DNA of 64,000 bases from Bolinopsis microptera (taxonomy: Eukaryota > Ctenophora > Tentaculata > Lobata > Bolinopsidae). Shown here one piece after another: positions 53,640 to 63,604 of the stretch. Position 1 is the first letter of the stretch; every line of letters starts with the position of its first letter. The position numbers and the translations under genes are program-made. Where the stretch lies: assembly GCF_026151205.1 (NCBI RefSeq), contig NC_087079.1, positions 930,001 through 994,000 on the forward strand, written 5' to 3'. Below the pieces are notes generated by a model. The model was not told the DNA's origin. It was given only the letters and a program-made list of their open reading frames with translations, and made no database searches.

Positions 53640-54650
53640 ACAGTGAAGTGGGATCTTCCGTTTGAACATTCCCCGTTGCTATATCAAGTTTTAGAGGTTT
53701 TGCGAAAGGTGTTCGTTCTATACCTTCCGGGGTCGCTTTCAAGCACTTCCATCGAGACATCAGTGACTGTTGTGAAATATTCCCAATGTGCCTCAAGGTA
53801 GAAATCATTAGCAGACAATCAAACGGTTTTGAAGGCCCGTTGTACTCTTGAACCTTAGACGAGTTTCGCAATTGTTCGATAGCAGGCACATCGTGCCTTT
53901 TAGCAGTGATTTAGCTTAGACTGCAGTTTTGATTTGCAGCCGTCACTGAACAAGGATTGTGTTGATCCATTGTCTGCCCCACGACATACCTTAACATCGA
54001 GCAGCGAGTGTTGGAATCGTGCAATAATAAAATATGTCTATTTGATTCACAGTTAACCCGTTAGAGAGGACCGCCATGTTCCATAGTGGGATTGTCTTCT
54101 TTGGTGGAAAGAGTTCACCAATAACAGTTGATTGGCTGCACAGAAATCCATGAGCCTGGTCCCATTGTCGCTTGAAGAACTATGGAGAGATTCTCCACCA
54201 ATAACTCCCTCGAATCCATATCTGTTTGAAGTAACTTTTCCATTGAAGTCACCAGTAGCAGTTTTCAGATATGCGGGCAGTTCACAAACGTGTTGATAAA
54301 ACGTTGTAATAAGCGATCTTTCTTCCGTATCAGCACCGTCAGTCGGAAGCGTTTTGGGCTACTAAACAGATATGTGAGGTGTTTTGCGTTAGTAAACCTA
54401 GTGTTAAGACCGCTATGATGTAGCGTTACATAAGAGATCAGGGAGTCCTGCCCTTTTTGAAAGACATAGGCAACCCCTTGCCTTTTGAATACCATCACCC
54501 TACCAGATGAATAAGTAGACTACCATTGTCCAAAAGTGTACTGCAGATCTGGCATATGGTTTCCAGTAAATACCCCAAAATTCAAGGACTGTAGTGTTCC
54601 ATTTTTCTGACTGAGTTGATTAAGCTGTGAGATGAGCGGACTACAGATAA
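53640..54650 (-). pseudogene. LINE C endonuclease fragment, array copy 4
   Basis: Colinear with copies 2 and 3; minus-strand pieces include MPAIEQLRNSSKVQEYN, which agrees with LINE C (VPAIEHLRNLSKVQEYN) at about 31655. Confidence 0.7.
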
Positions 54651-54944
54651 AAAACAGCAATGCGACTCATCATATAATACTCCATCTTCAGTTGTTAACG
54701 CCCTGTTTTTGTCATTTTCTTGTTCCACTCCGTTAAGGCAAAAGATGCAACTCTTCGTTAATTTTCGTGTCATTGACAGCTGCGCATGCAGGGTTTAATT
54801 TTAAATTATTTACTTTTGGTAAAAATTACATTAATTTATTTTTATTATTATTTTCTTGCGTGGGTCAACGTGGCGAATTTGTTGTTAGGGACTGTAAATG
54901 AGGACGGTTAAGATGTATACTGAATACCATTAACCAATAGTTTT

Positions 54945-55633
54945 GGGGGGGGGGGGGGGGGGGGGGGGCGGGCAAATATTAAAGTATGTGTTAAAGTATA
55001 TCCGGGGTCCAAAATCGGAAAAAATCCTACATTTTAATATAATTGATATACCTACAATAGAGATTTATATTCTCGTTAAGATGTAAATGATGAACTATAT
55101 TTTTCCACTCAGATTCGCAAGATAAAGATGTTTTAGGATTAGTACATGTTTCCATCCAGTTGGTCAAATTGGTGATCTATGGCTTTAAAAAATATGCCCA
55201 TATTGGGCATTACGCTTTTGCAAAAATTCGCTTTTGCCCAAAATCGATAAATAATTTCATATTTTTTAAGAGACTAAATCTAATGTGGAGTTATAACTCA
55301 GTGTTTGTTGAATATAGTGGATAATAAGTAAAAAGACCTCATGAACAAATGGGAAAATTGCACAATAATATCTCTGTTGGAATACTAGCCAAAATGACTT
55401 CATTAAAATTGAAATAACTCCATCAGTTTTCATTATTTTTTCAAGAACTTTTGGAAATCGATTAAGAATTGCATTTTCAAGCTTATTTTGGGTAACAATT
55501 TTCGATGTGGCTCCAAGGATAGGGATATATTAGTTATTGAAGGTATATTAAAGTATTTAAAGTATATCCGGGTCAATATAGGCGAAAAAATCCTACCTTT
55601 TAATATACTTTAATATGGTTGGCCCCCCCCCCC
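54945..55633. mobile_element. MITE-like element, copy 4
   Basis: Same structure, with a 24-bp or so G run at the left and 11 C at the right. Confidence 0.75.
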
Positions 55634-56064
55634 GATTTAAGTCCATCTCAGTTTGATTTACGGTTAGCATGGTGAGACATGACATAAGTACACCAAAAAT
55701 GACACTGTGGTGGATGGGTACCTCCTTGGCCTTTCAGCAGAAGGAAGTTAAGGTTAATGGGATTTTCAGTTTACTTCTAAGTTAATATTTCATGGTTCGC
55801 TCTTATTTTATTTATGATTTTAAGGAAATGTGAAATAAAAACTTATTGTTTTCATTGAAAATTATTGTTTCATTTGAGCTTAGAATTAGAAGCTCTAGAA
55901 TCAAAATTAACAGCAATACAATAAGTATAAAAAATAATTCAAGAAGCTTCATTGTGTGCATGACATTCAAAGTCAGTCGAAATTGTTAGTTGAAACTTTA
56001 GGGAATAAAGATATAGATGTAAAAACAATAATAATTAATTTATGAGTGATAAAATAGTTATGAT

Positions 56065-57080
56065 TTAACAGTAAGTGGGATCCTCGTTTGACATTCCCGT
56101 TGCTATATTCAAGTTCTTAGAGGTTTGCGTAAAGGTGTTGTTCTTTAATCTTCGGGGAGCTTTCAAGCACTTCCATAGAGACATCAGGACTGTTCTGCTT
56201 GATGAAATTATCCCACATTGTCCTCTAGGTTGACCTCATTAGCCCAGACAATCAAATACGGTTTGAAGGAGACACGTTGTACTCTTGAAACCTAAGACGT
56301 GTTTCGCAAATGCTCGATAGCAGGCACATGGCTGTTTTAGCAGTGATCTATCTTAGCTACCGACTGCAGTTTGATTTGCAGCCGTCCACGAAAAGATAGT
56401 GATCTGAACCAATGTCAGCCCTCGACATACCTTAACATCGAGCAGCGAGTGTTGGAATCGCTTCTCTAATACAAATATGAATCTATTTGATTCACAGTTA
56501 ACCGTTAGGAGACCGATGTACCTTTTGGTATTGTCTCTATGTGGAAAGAGTTCCACCAATAACAACGTTGATTGGCTGCCGAAATCATGAGCCTGGTCCA
56601 TGCGCTGATGACTATGGAGAGATTCTCCACATTATACTCCTCGATCCATATCTGTTTGAAGAGTAACTTTCCATTGAAGTACACCCAGTAGCAGTTTTCA
56701 GATCTTGTCGGGGCAAGTTAACCAAACGTGGCTGATAAACGTTGTAAAAAACGCTCTTTCTCTGTCAATCAGCAGTCTGTCGGAGCGTAGGCTACAACAA
56801 CAGATATGATGGGTGTTTTGCGTTGTTGTAACTAGATGTTTAAGACCGCTTCTGATGTAGGTAATAGAGATAGGGAGTCTGCCCTTTTTGGAGACATTAG
56901 GGCCAACCCTTGCCTATTGAATACCATCCCTACCAGAAATGATAAGTAGACTACCATTGTCAAAAGTTGTACTTCTCAGATCCTGGCATATGAGTTATTC
57001 AGTATATCCCAAAATATCAGACTGTGTTGATCATTTTGGATGGTGATTAAAAGCTGTGAGTTGTGGCTGACTAAAGTATA
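56065..57080 (-). pseudogene. LINE C endonuclease fragment, array copy 5
   Basis: Colinear; a minus-strand frame at 56353-56601 still reads QHSLLDVKVCRG and IFSWTAANQTAV, which agree with LINE C near 31780-31690. Confidence 0.7.
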
Positions 57081-57379
57081 AAACAGCAATTGCGGACTCA
57101 TAAAAATTATATACTCCAATCTTACGTTTTTATCGCTGTTTTCTGACATTTTCTTGTTCCACCTCGTCTAAGGCAAAGATGCACACTTCGTAATTTAAGT
57201 GTTCAATTTTTCAGCTGGATAAGGGTTAAATTTAATTATTTAACTTTTGGTAAAAAATAACATTTAATTTATTATTATTATTATTATCTTGCGTGGTACA
57301 ACGTGGCGGAAATTGTTTGTTTGGGACTGTCTCAAAGAGACGGTTAAGTTTGTACTATGACATTACTTACCAATAGTTT

Positions 57380-57805
57380 GGGGGGGGGGGGGTGGGGGGG
57401 TGGGCCCAACCATATTTAAAGTATGTTAAAGTATATCCGAGGTAAATCGGAAAAAATCTACATTTTAATATAATTTATATACCTACAATTAGAAGATTTA
57501 TATTCTTCGTTAAGATGTTTCATGATGTAACTATATTTTTCACTCAGATTCGAAGAATAAGCTGTTTAGGACTAGTACATGATTTCCATCGATTGGTTCA
57601 AAAATTTTGGCTGTGAGCTTAGAGCTTTAAAAAATATGCCATATTTGGGCATACGATTTGCCCAAATTCGCTTTTGCCAAAATTCGATAAAATTTCAATA
57701 TTTTTTAATGAGACTAACTCTATGTGAAAGATAGAACTCAGTGTTTGTTGATTATAGTGGACTAAGTTAAAGACCTCCATGAACAATATTGGGGAAAATT
57801 GCACT
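57380..57805. mobile_element. MITE-like element, copy 5 (right end missing)
   Basis: Begins with an interrupted G run. Similarity to the other copies stops at GGGGAAAATTGCAC (about 57805), where unrelated sequence begins, so the right inverted end is absent and the array ends here. Confidence 0.7.
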
Positions 57806-58255
57806 CTCTTCTAAATTCAGTAAGCTTCTATCACTATCAAGCTATCAGTCCTTCCAATTTTCTCAATTCACAATTTTTTATCATTTTATGACAAGGTTTT
57901 AAGTTTTAATATAATGTACGTTAAAGCCTTATTATTAATCACCTGAATACATCTTTCAGTTACTGAGGGGGATTGTAGTCGTAAAACTAGTGTCACTAGT
58001 AAGTCATTTTATATCTTATTTATTTTCAATGTGTATCACTGCTATCGGTTTATTTAGTTGTTAATCTTTAATTATCTGTTATGAAAACTACTAAACTTTA
58101 CATAGAATGAGCTACTGATCTAGACATAATATGGTAGTGTGACCATGGTAATATTTCCTTATATGGTAGTGTTACTATGGTTACATAGCCTTATATGGGT
58201 GTAATAGAATTATCGATGTACCACAGGTTACCTTACGGAGAGCACAGTGTTTGAA
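57806..58255. other. Spacer, no gene seen
   Basis: AT-rich, with no gene seen. TATGGTAGTGTTACTATGGT-type words at 58128-58196 introduce the 60-bp satellite. Confidence 0.4.
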
Positions 58256-58280
58256 GACCCTGCTATCAAGTACGACAATA

Positions 58281-59466
58281 TGGGGGACGTATCCCCCACC
58301 ACCATTGAAAACTACCTCGTGAGTTTTTAGTGTTACTATGGTTACATTGTATCCCCCACCACCATTGAAAACTACCTCGTGAGTTTTTAGTGTTACTATG
58401 GTTACATTGTCTCCCCCACCACCATTGAAAACTACCTCGTGAGTTTTTAGTGTTACTATGGTTACATTGTCTCCCCCACCACCATTGAAAACTACCTCGT
58501 GAGTTTTTAGTGTTACTATGGTTAGATTGCCTCCCCCACCACCATTGAAAACTACCTCGTGAGTTATTAGTGTTACTATGGTTACATTGTCTCCCCCACC
58601 ACCATTGAAAACTACCTCGTGAGTTTTTAGTGTTACTATGGTTACATTGTATCCCCCACCACCATTGAAAACTACCTCGTGAGTTTTTAGTGTTACTATG
58701 GTTACATTGTCTCCCCCACCACCATTGAAAACTACCTCGTGAGTTTTTAGTGTTACTATGGTTACATTGTCTCCCCCACCACCATTGAAAACTGCCTCGT
58801 GAGTTATTAGTGTTACTATGGTTACATTGTCTCTCCCACCACCATTGAAAACTACCTCGTGAGTTTTTAGTGTTACTATGGTTACATTGTCTCCCCCACC
58901 ACCATTGAAAACTACCTCGTGAGTTTTTAGTGTTACTATGGTTAGATTGCCTCCCCCACCACCATTGAAAACTACCTCGTGAGTTTTTAGTGTTACTATG
59001 GTTACATTGTATCCCCCACCACCATTGAAAACTACCTCGTGAGTTTTTAGTGTTACTATGGTTACATTGTCTCCCCCACCACCATTGAAAACTACCTCGT
59101 GAGTTTTTAGTGTTACTATGGTTAGATTGCCTCCCCCACCACCATTGAAAACTACCTCGTGAGTTTTTAGTGTTACTATGGTTACATTGTCTCCCCCACC
59201 ACCATTGAAAACTACCTCGTGAGTTTTTAGTGTTACTATGGTTAGATTGCCTCCCCCACCACCATTGAAAACTACCTCGTGAGTTTTTAGTGTTACTATG
59301 GTTACATTGTCTCTCCCACCACCATTGAAAACTACCTCGTGAGTTTTTAGTGTTACTATGGTTACATTGTCTCCCCCACCACCATTGAAAACTACCTCGT
59401 GAGTTTTTAGTGTTACTATGGTTATATTGTCTCCCCCACCACCATTGAAAACTACCTCGTGAGTTT
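58281..59466. repeat. 60-bp satellite, about 20 copies, directly before LINE B
   Basis: The unit is GAGTTTTTAGTGTTACTATG, GTTACATTGTCTCCCCCACC, ACCATTGAAAACTACCTCGT. Copies differ at a few sites (GTTACATTGT/GTTAGATTGC, GTCTCC/GTATCC, TTTTTAG/TTATTAG). The reverse complement is the core of the 119-bp repeat at 10072-10450. Since 60 is a multiple of 3, a long repetitive minus-strand frame results. Confidence 0.95.
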
Positions 59467-59511
59467 TAATACTTTCAACACTACTATATAACAAATAATT
59501 TGAGTTCAGGG

Positions 59512-60465
59512 ATGGAAGAAAAGAATGTACCCGAGAGGGCGCCGACGCTAAAGAAGAAACGACAAGTAAAGATAAGCCCCTCAAAAGCTAAGTCAACAGC
59601 TGAGGATGTTTCTGCGCCTGCTGCAGAAGAAAAATACTGCCCATGTGAAATCTTTATGGCTGATGAGTTATCTGTGGAATGTGAAGCCTGTAAGTTGTTC
59701 TGGCATTCAAGTTGTGTTGGCCTGTCTGGGTTGACAGATGATATGTTAGGACATCTGACTAACTGGAAGTGTCCCATTTGCTTTGTGGCACCCCACACAG
59801 TTAAGGACACTGATGACCAGAGAGCTGTCAGGGCTATTGTCAAAGAAGAGCTCCAGAAGTTCACACCAGCTTTGGCGAACTCCTTAAAAACAGTTCTAAG
59901 CAACAGCACGGACAAAAGTGTGAAAAAAGCTGTTAGTCTCTATTCAGATATTACAGCTAAGTCTCAACAAACTGTTCTGAAAAATCTCAGAAGTTCAGAA
60001 ACAACCAAAGAAGTTGTCCAGCAGGTACAACGTAACATTGATGCAGATAGGGTGGAGAGAGAAAGAAAGAAGAAAAATGTCTGCATCCTGAAGGTACCGG
60101 AAAGCACCAAAAACAGTGTCAAAGATCGTGAAAAAGAAGACATCGACTTTTGCATCAACTCACTTGAGATGGAAAAGGGAGACATTGTGTCCTGCTTTAG
60201 AGCTGGCAGAGTCAATAAAGACATACCAGAGTACTGCAGGCCCCTTATTGTCAAACTCTATGACATAGAAGACGTAAAGTACTACACGAATGGAGGGAGA
60301 GGAATCCGGTCAAAGAGTGGTCATTGGATAAACGAAGATTTGTGCAGAGCTGACCGTAAGGCAAATTTTCAAGCACGAGAGGAAGCAGAGAAGAGGAAAA
60401 AGCAGAAGAACACAGAGAAGAGTCAGAAGATCGAAGAGAAGGAAGCTACAGTTGCAAAGGAATAA
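59512..60465 (+). CDS. LINE B ORF1 protein: PHD finger, coiled region and RRM-like/CTD fold
   Basis: ATG at 59512 (317 codons). A basic N-terminus (LKKKRQVKISPSKAK) is followed by a PHD-type zinc finger at about residues 42-91: YCPCEIF, CEACKLFWHSSC, WKCPICF. Then comes a helical stretch with Lys/Gln and a block VCILKVPEST, IDFCINSLEM, FRAGRV, CRPLIVKLYD, GHWINEDLCRADR. This last block agrees with the C-terminal half of L1/CR1-type ORF1 proteins (nv.i.glpe.., ..a.RlG, RPiivkf, i.eDl...). Such proteins bind element RNA and act as chaperones in the ribonucleoprotein; the PHD finger is found in some CR1/Jockey-group ORF1 proteins. It ends in a Lys/Glu-rich tail. Confidence 0.85.
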   Translation: MEEKNVPERAPTLKKKRQVKISPSKAKSTAEDVSAPAAEEKYCPCEIFMADELSVECEACKLFWHSSCVGLSGLTDDMLGHLTNWKCPICFVAPHTVKDTDDQRAVRAIVKEELQKFTPALANSLKTVLSNSTDKSVKKAVSLYSDITAKSQQTVLKNLRSSETTKEVVQQVQRNIDADRVERERKKKNVCILKVPESTKNSVKDREKEDIDFCINSLEMEKGDIVSCFRAGRVNKDIPEYCRPLIVKLYDIEDVKYYTNGGRGIRSKSGHWINEDLCRADRKANFQAREEAEKRKKQKNTEKSQKIEEKEATVAKE

Positions 60466-60470
60466 GCATA

Positions 60471-63400
60471 TTGTATACTAATGCTAGTGGATTCTTTAAC
60501 AAAATAGATGAAGTAAAATGTTTATTGATGCTAAACAAGAACATTGATATTATATGTGTCACAGAGACACATTTTGATAATGATATTTTAGATGCTGAAG
60601 TTCAAATTGACGGTTACACAATTTTTAGAAAAGACCGTGACTTTAAAATTGAATCTTCTAAAAAGGATATTAGTTCTGGAGGAGGGTCCATCATTTATGT
60701 TAAGAATTATATTAATTCATCATTAGTAAAAGAAAGTTGTAATGCACTTGATTCTTTAGCTGTGTTAATAGATACTGCAAGTGGTAAACTTTGTATTGGA
60801 TGTATTTATAGATCACCATCTTTAAATTCTGACCAAAATTTAAAATTAATTTCTTTTCTTAAAAATATTTGTAATGTTAATAATGATTTTGAAACACTCC
60901 TGGTAGGAGACTTTAATTTACCAGATGTCTCTTGGGAGACTGGTTGTGTAAATGGAGGTTTGGTCAGCACTAATAAGTCATTCTTGAATCAAGAAATCTA
61001 TATTGATATGTTTAACGAAGCAGGGTTGTCCTGGTATTTTACTACTGAAATAACTAGGCGGCGGGTTGTAAAGGATAGACTCCAAGAGAGTCTGCTGGAT
61101 CAAGTACTTTCCACCAATGATGCACTTATTAATAAATGCACAGTGCTGTCCCCGATTGGCAAAAGTGATCATGTCAGTGTGGTAGTCGATCTAAGTGTTT
61201 CTGTAGATTCAATTAAATGTAAAGAGAAGATTCTGAAACCATCATGGGGTAAAATAACTAATGATGATATTTTAAAGTTTAGTATTGAAAATATTAACTG
61301 GGATTTTAGTTGCTCTAATGATGTTCAGCTTATGTGGGATGAGTTACATGGCAAACTTACGACTGTTGCTGGGATAGTACCGACTAATTCGGTCTATAAA
61401 AACAACAGACCTGTGAAGCTGCCATGGGACACATCCTCATTGAAGCGCATGAGAAAGAACAAAGATAAAGCATGGACTGCATTTGATATTGAACCTTCTA
61501 GTGTTAATCTTAGTCATGCAAGTAGTAAACAGCTCATCTATGAGAATGAGGAAGTGAAAGCAAAGATAAGATATGAGAAGAAGATAACTTCTAATTTAAA
61601 GATCAATTGTAAATCATTTTATTCTTATTTGAGAAATAAGAGAAAGGTTAAAGCTTCGGTACCAAGTTTAGATAAGGAAGACGGTACAAGGACAACTAGT
61701 GCAGGGGAGTCTGCAGAGGTACTTGCAAGTGCCTTTAGTTCTGTGTTTGTTAATGAGCCACTCGGCCCATTACCTAGAAGTTATAGTAAGAATACTAATA
61801 GTATATCTGATATTGTTATTACCTTTGATAATGTTAAAAAGGAACTATTAAAGCTTAATATTTTTAAAAGCACTGGCCCAGATGGGCATCATCCAAAGCT
61901 GCTTAAGTCCCTAGCTGGAGATGCTAGTTTTGTAACAGCTCTTACTAAATTATTTAGTGCCTGTAGTGATACTGGAAATCTTCCGGAGGTATGGAAGTCG
62001 GCATCTGTAGTTGCACTTTTTAAAAAGGGCTCTAAGTCTGACCCTCTTAACTATAGACCAGTTTCTCTTACTTGTATTCTTTGTAAAGTTTATGAACAGT
62101 TTGTTAGATCCCATGTGTTAGAATTTTTAGAAGACCGTATTTCAAAGGACCAACATGGGTTTGTTAAAGGAAAATCTTGTTTGTCAAATCTTTTGGAGAC
62201 TTTCGACACTATACTTAATTTAATAGATGAAGGTGCTCCTGTGGACTTATTTTATTTTGATTTTAGTAAAGCTTTCGATTCTGTTCCCCATTATCGCTTG
62301 ATTAACAAGCTAGAGAGTCTAGGGATAACTGGTAAAGTTTTAGATGTAATTACAGATTTTATCTCAAATAGAACTATGAGAGTGTGTGTAGAAGGTGAAA
62401 CTTCAGAGTGGAAGATTGTATGGTCAGGAGTTCCCCAGGGATCAGTCCTTGGACCATTACTATTTGTGTTATTTATTAATGATTTACCAGATAACATTAA
62501 AAGTAAAGTTAAAATATTTGCTGATGATCTTAAGCTTATAGCTAATGCCTCCGAGCATGAAACTATAGCTAATGATCTGAACGAACTAGAGATGTGGGAG
62601 AGTAAATGGCTTTTAAAGTTTAATCCTACTAAGTGTTCAGTAATGCATTTAGATGTTAACGATAACCCAAGATCAAGTTATTCTCTTAATGGAGTTACAT
62701 TGGCAGAATCTGTACAGGAAAAAGACTTGGGAGTTATAACCCATAACTCTCTGCTTTGGAATGAACAGATTAAGGCTTCAATATCTAAAGCCAACAGAAT
62801 GATATGTTGGATTGTTAGAAATCTGATTATCAGGGAAAAATCTGTGATGATATCCATTTACAAAGCTTTAATAAGACCCCATTTAGAGTATTGTGTTCAA
62901 TTGTGGAGTCCAGTTGCGGCTCATGGAAGTTGGGGGATCATCTTGGAGCTGGAGAGCGTCCAGAGGCGGTTTACCCGTCTGATTGACGAGGTGGGTACTC
63001 TTCCATACAGTCGTCGACTGGAAATCCTCAATTTGACAACGCTGGCAGAGCGGCGAATACGTGGGGACCTCATTGAATCTTTTAAAATGATAAGTGGTTT
63101 GGCCAATTACGGAGCTGGTTTGTTCAGTATGAGCAGATCTGGTCTTAATGTGGTATCAAACAGTAGATGCAGTAAAAGTAGCAGTAAAATGAAGAAAGTC
63201 CACAGTTCTTTTCTTCCGGAGAGGGTGAGACCATATTGGAACAAACTCCCCTCGGATGTCAAGAATTGTGGGACTGTGTTAAGTTTTAAAATAAGATTAG
63301 AGGCTTTCAAAAAAGAGACTATTTTAAACGGATCCGTAAATGATATTCATTTTTGGTATGTTTCGGACGAAGTATTAGGAAAGATTGAGGGATTAAATTA

Positions 63401-63503
63401 TGCTACTAATAAAGAGAAGCACAATGAATATCTTGTGTGTCATCCTCATGTTGCTAAGAAACGCTTTATTAACTTATATAGTAGTGGAAAGTATGTAAAT
63501 TAG
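60471..63503 (+). CDS. LINE B ORF2: APE-type endonuclease and reverse transcriptase
   Basis: About 1010 residues without a stop. Counted from the Leu codon at 60471: endonuclease 1-240 with VTETHFD (catalytic Glu), CIYRSP, GDFNLPDVSWE (146-156) and SDH (232-234); reverse transcriptase about 450-720 with STGPDGHHP, NYRPVSLTC, QHGFVKGKSC, YFDFSKAFDSV (Asp at 597), SGVPQGSVLGPLLF and FADD (683-686). The C-terminal part includes KDLGVITHNSLLWNEQI and LEYCVQLWSP. All catalytic residues I can check are present, so activity is possible. The frame is open across the end of ORF1 and has no ATG near its start (first at 60528), so the initiation mode is unclear. Confidence 0.9.
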   Translation: MYTNASGFFNKIDEVKCLLMLNKNIDIICVTETHFDNDILDAEVQIDGYTIFRKDRDFKIESSKKDISSGGGSIIYVKNYINSSLVKESCNALDSLAVLIDTASGKLCIGCIYRSPSLNSDQNLKLISFLKNICNVNNDFETLLVGDFNLPDVSWETGCVNGGLVSTNKSFLNQEIYIDMFNEAGLSWYFTTEITRRRVVKDRLQESLLDQVLSTNDALINKCTVLSPIGKSDHVSVVVDLSVSVDSIKCKEKILKPSWGKITNDDILKFSIENINWDFSCSNDVQLMWDELHGKLTTVAGIVPTNSVYKNNRPVKLPWDTSSLKRMRKNKDKAWTAFDIEPSSVNLSHASSKQLIYENEEVKAKIRYEKKITSNLKINCKSFYSYLRNKRKVKASVPSLDKEDGTRTTSAGESAEVLASAFSSVFVNEPLGPLPRSYSKNTNSISDIVITFDNVKKELLKLNIFKSTGPDGHHPKLLKSLAGDASFVTALTKLFSACSDTGNLPEVWKSASVVALFKKGSKSDPLNYRPVSLTCILCKVYEQFVRSHVLEFLEDRISKDQHGFVKGKSCLSNLLETFDTILNLIDEGAPVDLFYFDFSKAFDSVPHYRLINKLESLGITGKVLDVITDFISNRTMRVCVEGETSEWKIVWSGVPQGSVLGPLLFVLFINDLPDNIKSKVKIFADDLKLIANASEHETIANDLNELEMWESKWLLKFNPTKCSVMHLDVNDNPRSSYSLNGVTLAESVQEKDLGVITHNSLLWNEQIKASISKANRMICWIVRNLIIREKSVMISIYKALIRPHLEYCVQLWSPVAAHGSWGIILELESVQRRFTRLIDEVGTLPYSRRLEILNLTTLAERRIRGDLIESFKMISGLANYGAGLFSMSRSGLNVVSNSRCSKSSSKMKKVHSSFLPERVRPYWNKLPSDVKNCGTVLSFKIRLEAFKKETILNGSVNDIHFWYVSDEVLGKIEGLNYATNKEKHNEYLVCHPHVAKKRFINLYSSGKYVN

Positions 63504-63604
63504 ATTTATTTTATCTTGGTTGTTTAGGCCAATAGATTTAAGATATTTTTAAAACTTTAGTAGATATATTTTTGATGATGTGTGATGATGTTTGTGTATA
63601 TTCA

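Larger units (their letters stand above)
46681..57805. repeat. Tandem array, unit about 2.45 kb, about 4.5 copies
   Basis: Successive copies of the ATTCACAGTTAACC landmark lie near 46683, 49151, 51612, 54046 and 56490 (steps of 2435-2470 bp). Each unit has part of the LINE C endonuclease (minus strand), an AT-rich stretch, a MITE-like element with G/C-run ends, and 450 bp more. Copies differ mostly by one-base indels. The first copy starts inside the endonuclease part, and the last ends at about 57805 inside its MITE. Confidence 0.92.
59467..63604 (+). mobile_element. LINE B, nearly intact CR1-like non-LTR retrotransposon
   Basis: Two adjacent ORFs (PHD-finger ORF1; endonuclease/reverse-transcriptase ORF2) with no stop inside either, then a 3' UTR of about 100 bp that breaks off at GATGATGTTTGTGTA where an inverted LINE A fragment begins. 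The family 3' terminus (CATTATATTTTGATTTGATT), seen in the fragment at 13.8 kb, is missing here. The 5' boundary is uncertain: the 60-bp satellite could be target DNA or part of a repetitive 5' UTR. Confidence 0.85.

Noticed and set aside
58181-59584. A 467-codon minus-strand frame with THEVVFNGGGGDNVTIVTL repeats and a hydrophobic N-terminus
   Set aside because: It is the 60-bp satellite read in an open frame. The apparent leader is antisense to LINE B ORF1. It could be transcribed, but nothing in the sequence supports a protein.
60380-60470. A -1 frameshift heptamer joining LINE B ORF1 and ORF2
   Set aside because: The A-rich stretches in the Lys/Glu tail (for example GGAAAAAGC) do not form a good X-XXY-YYZ site in the ORF1 frame. 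The mode of ORF2 translation is left open.
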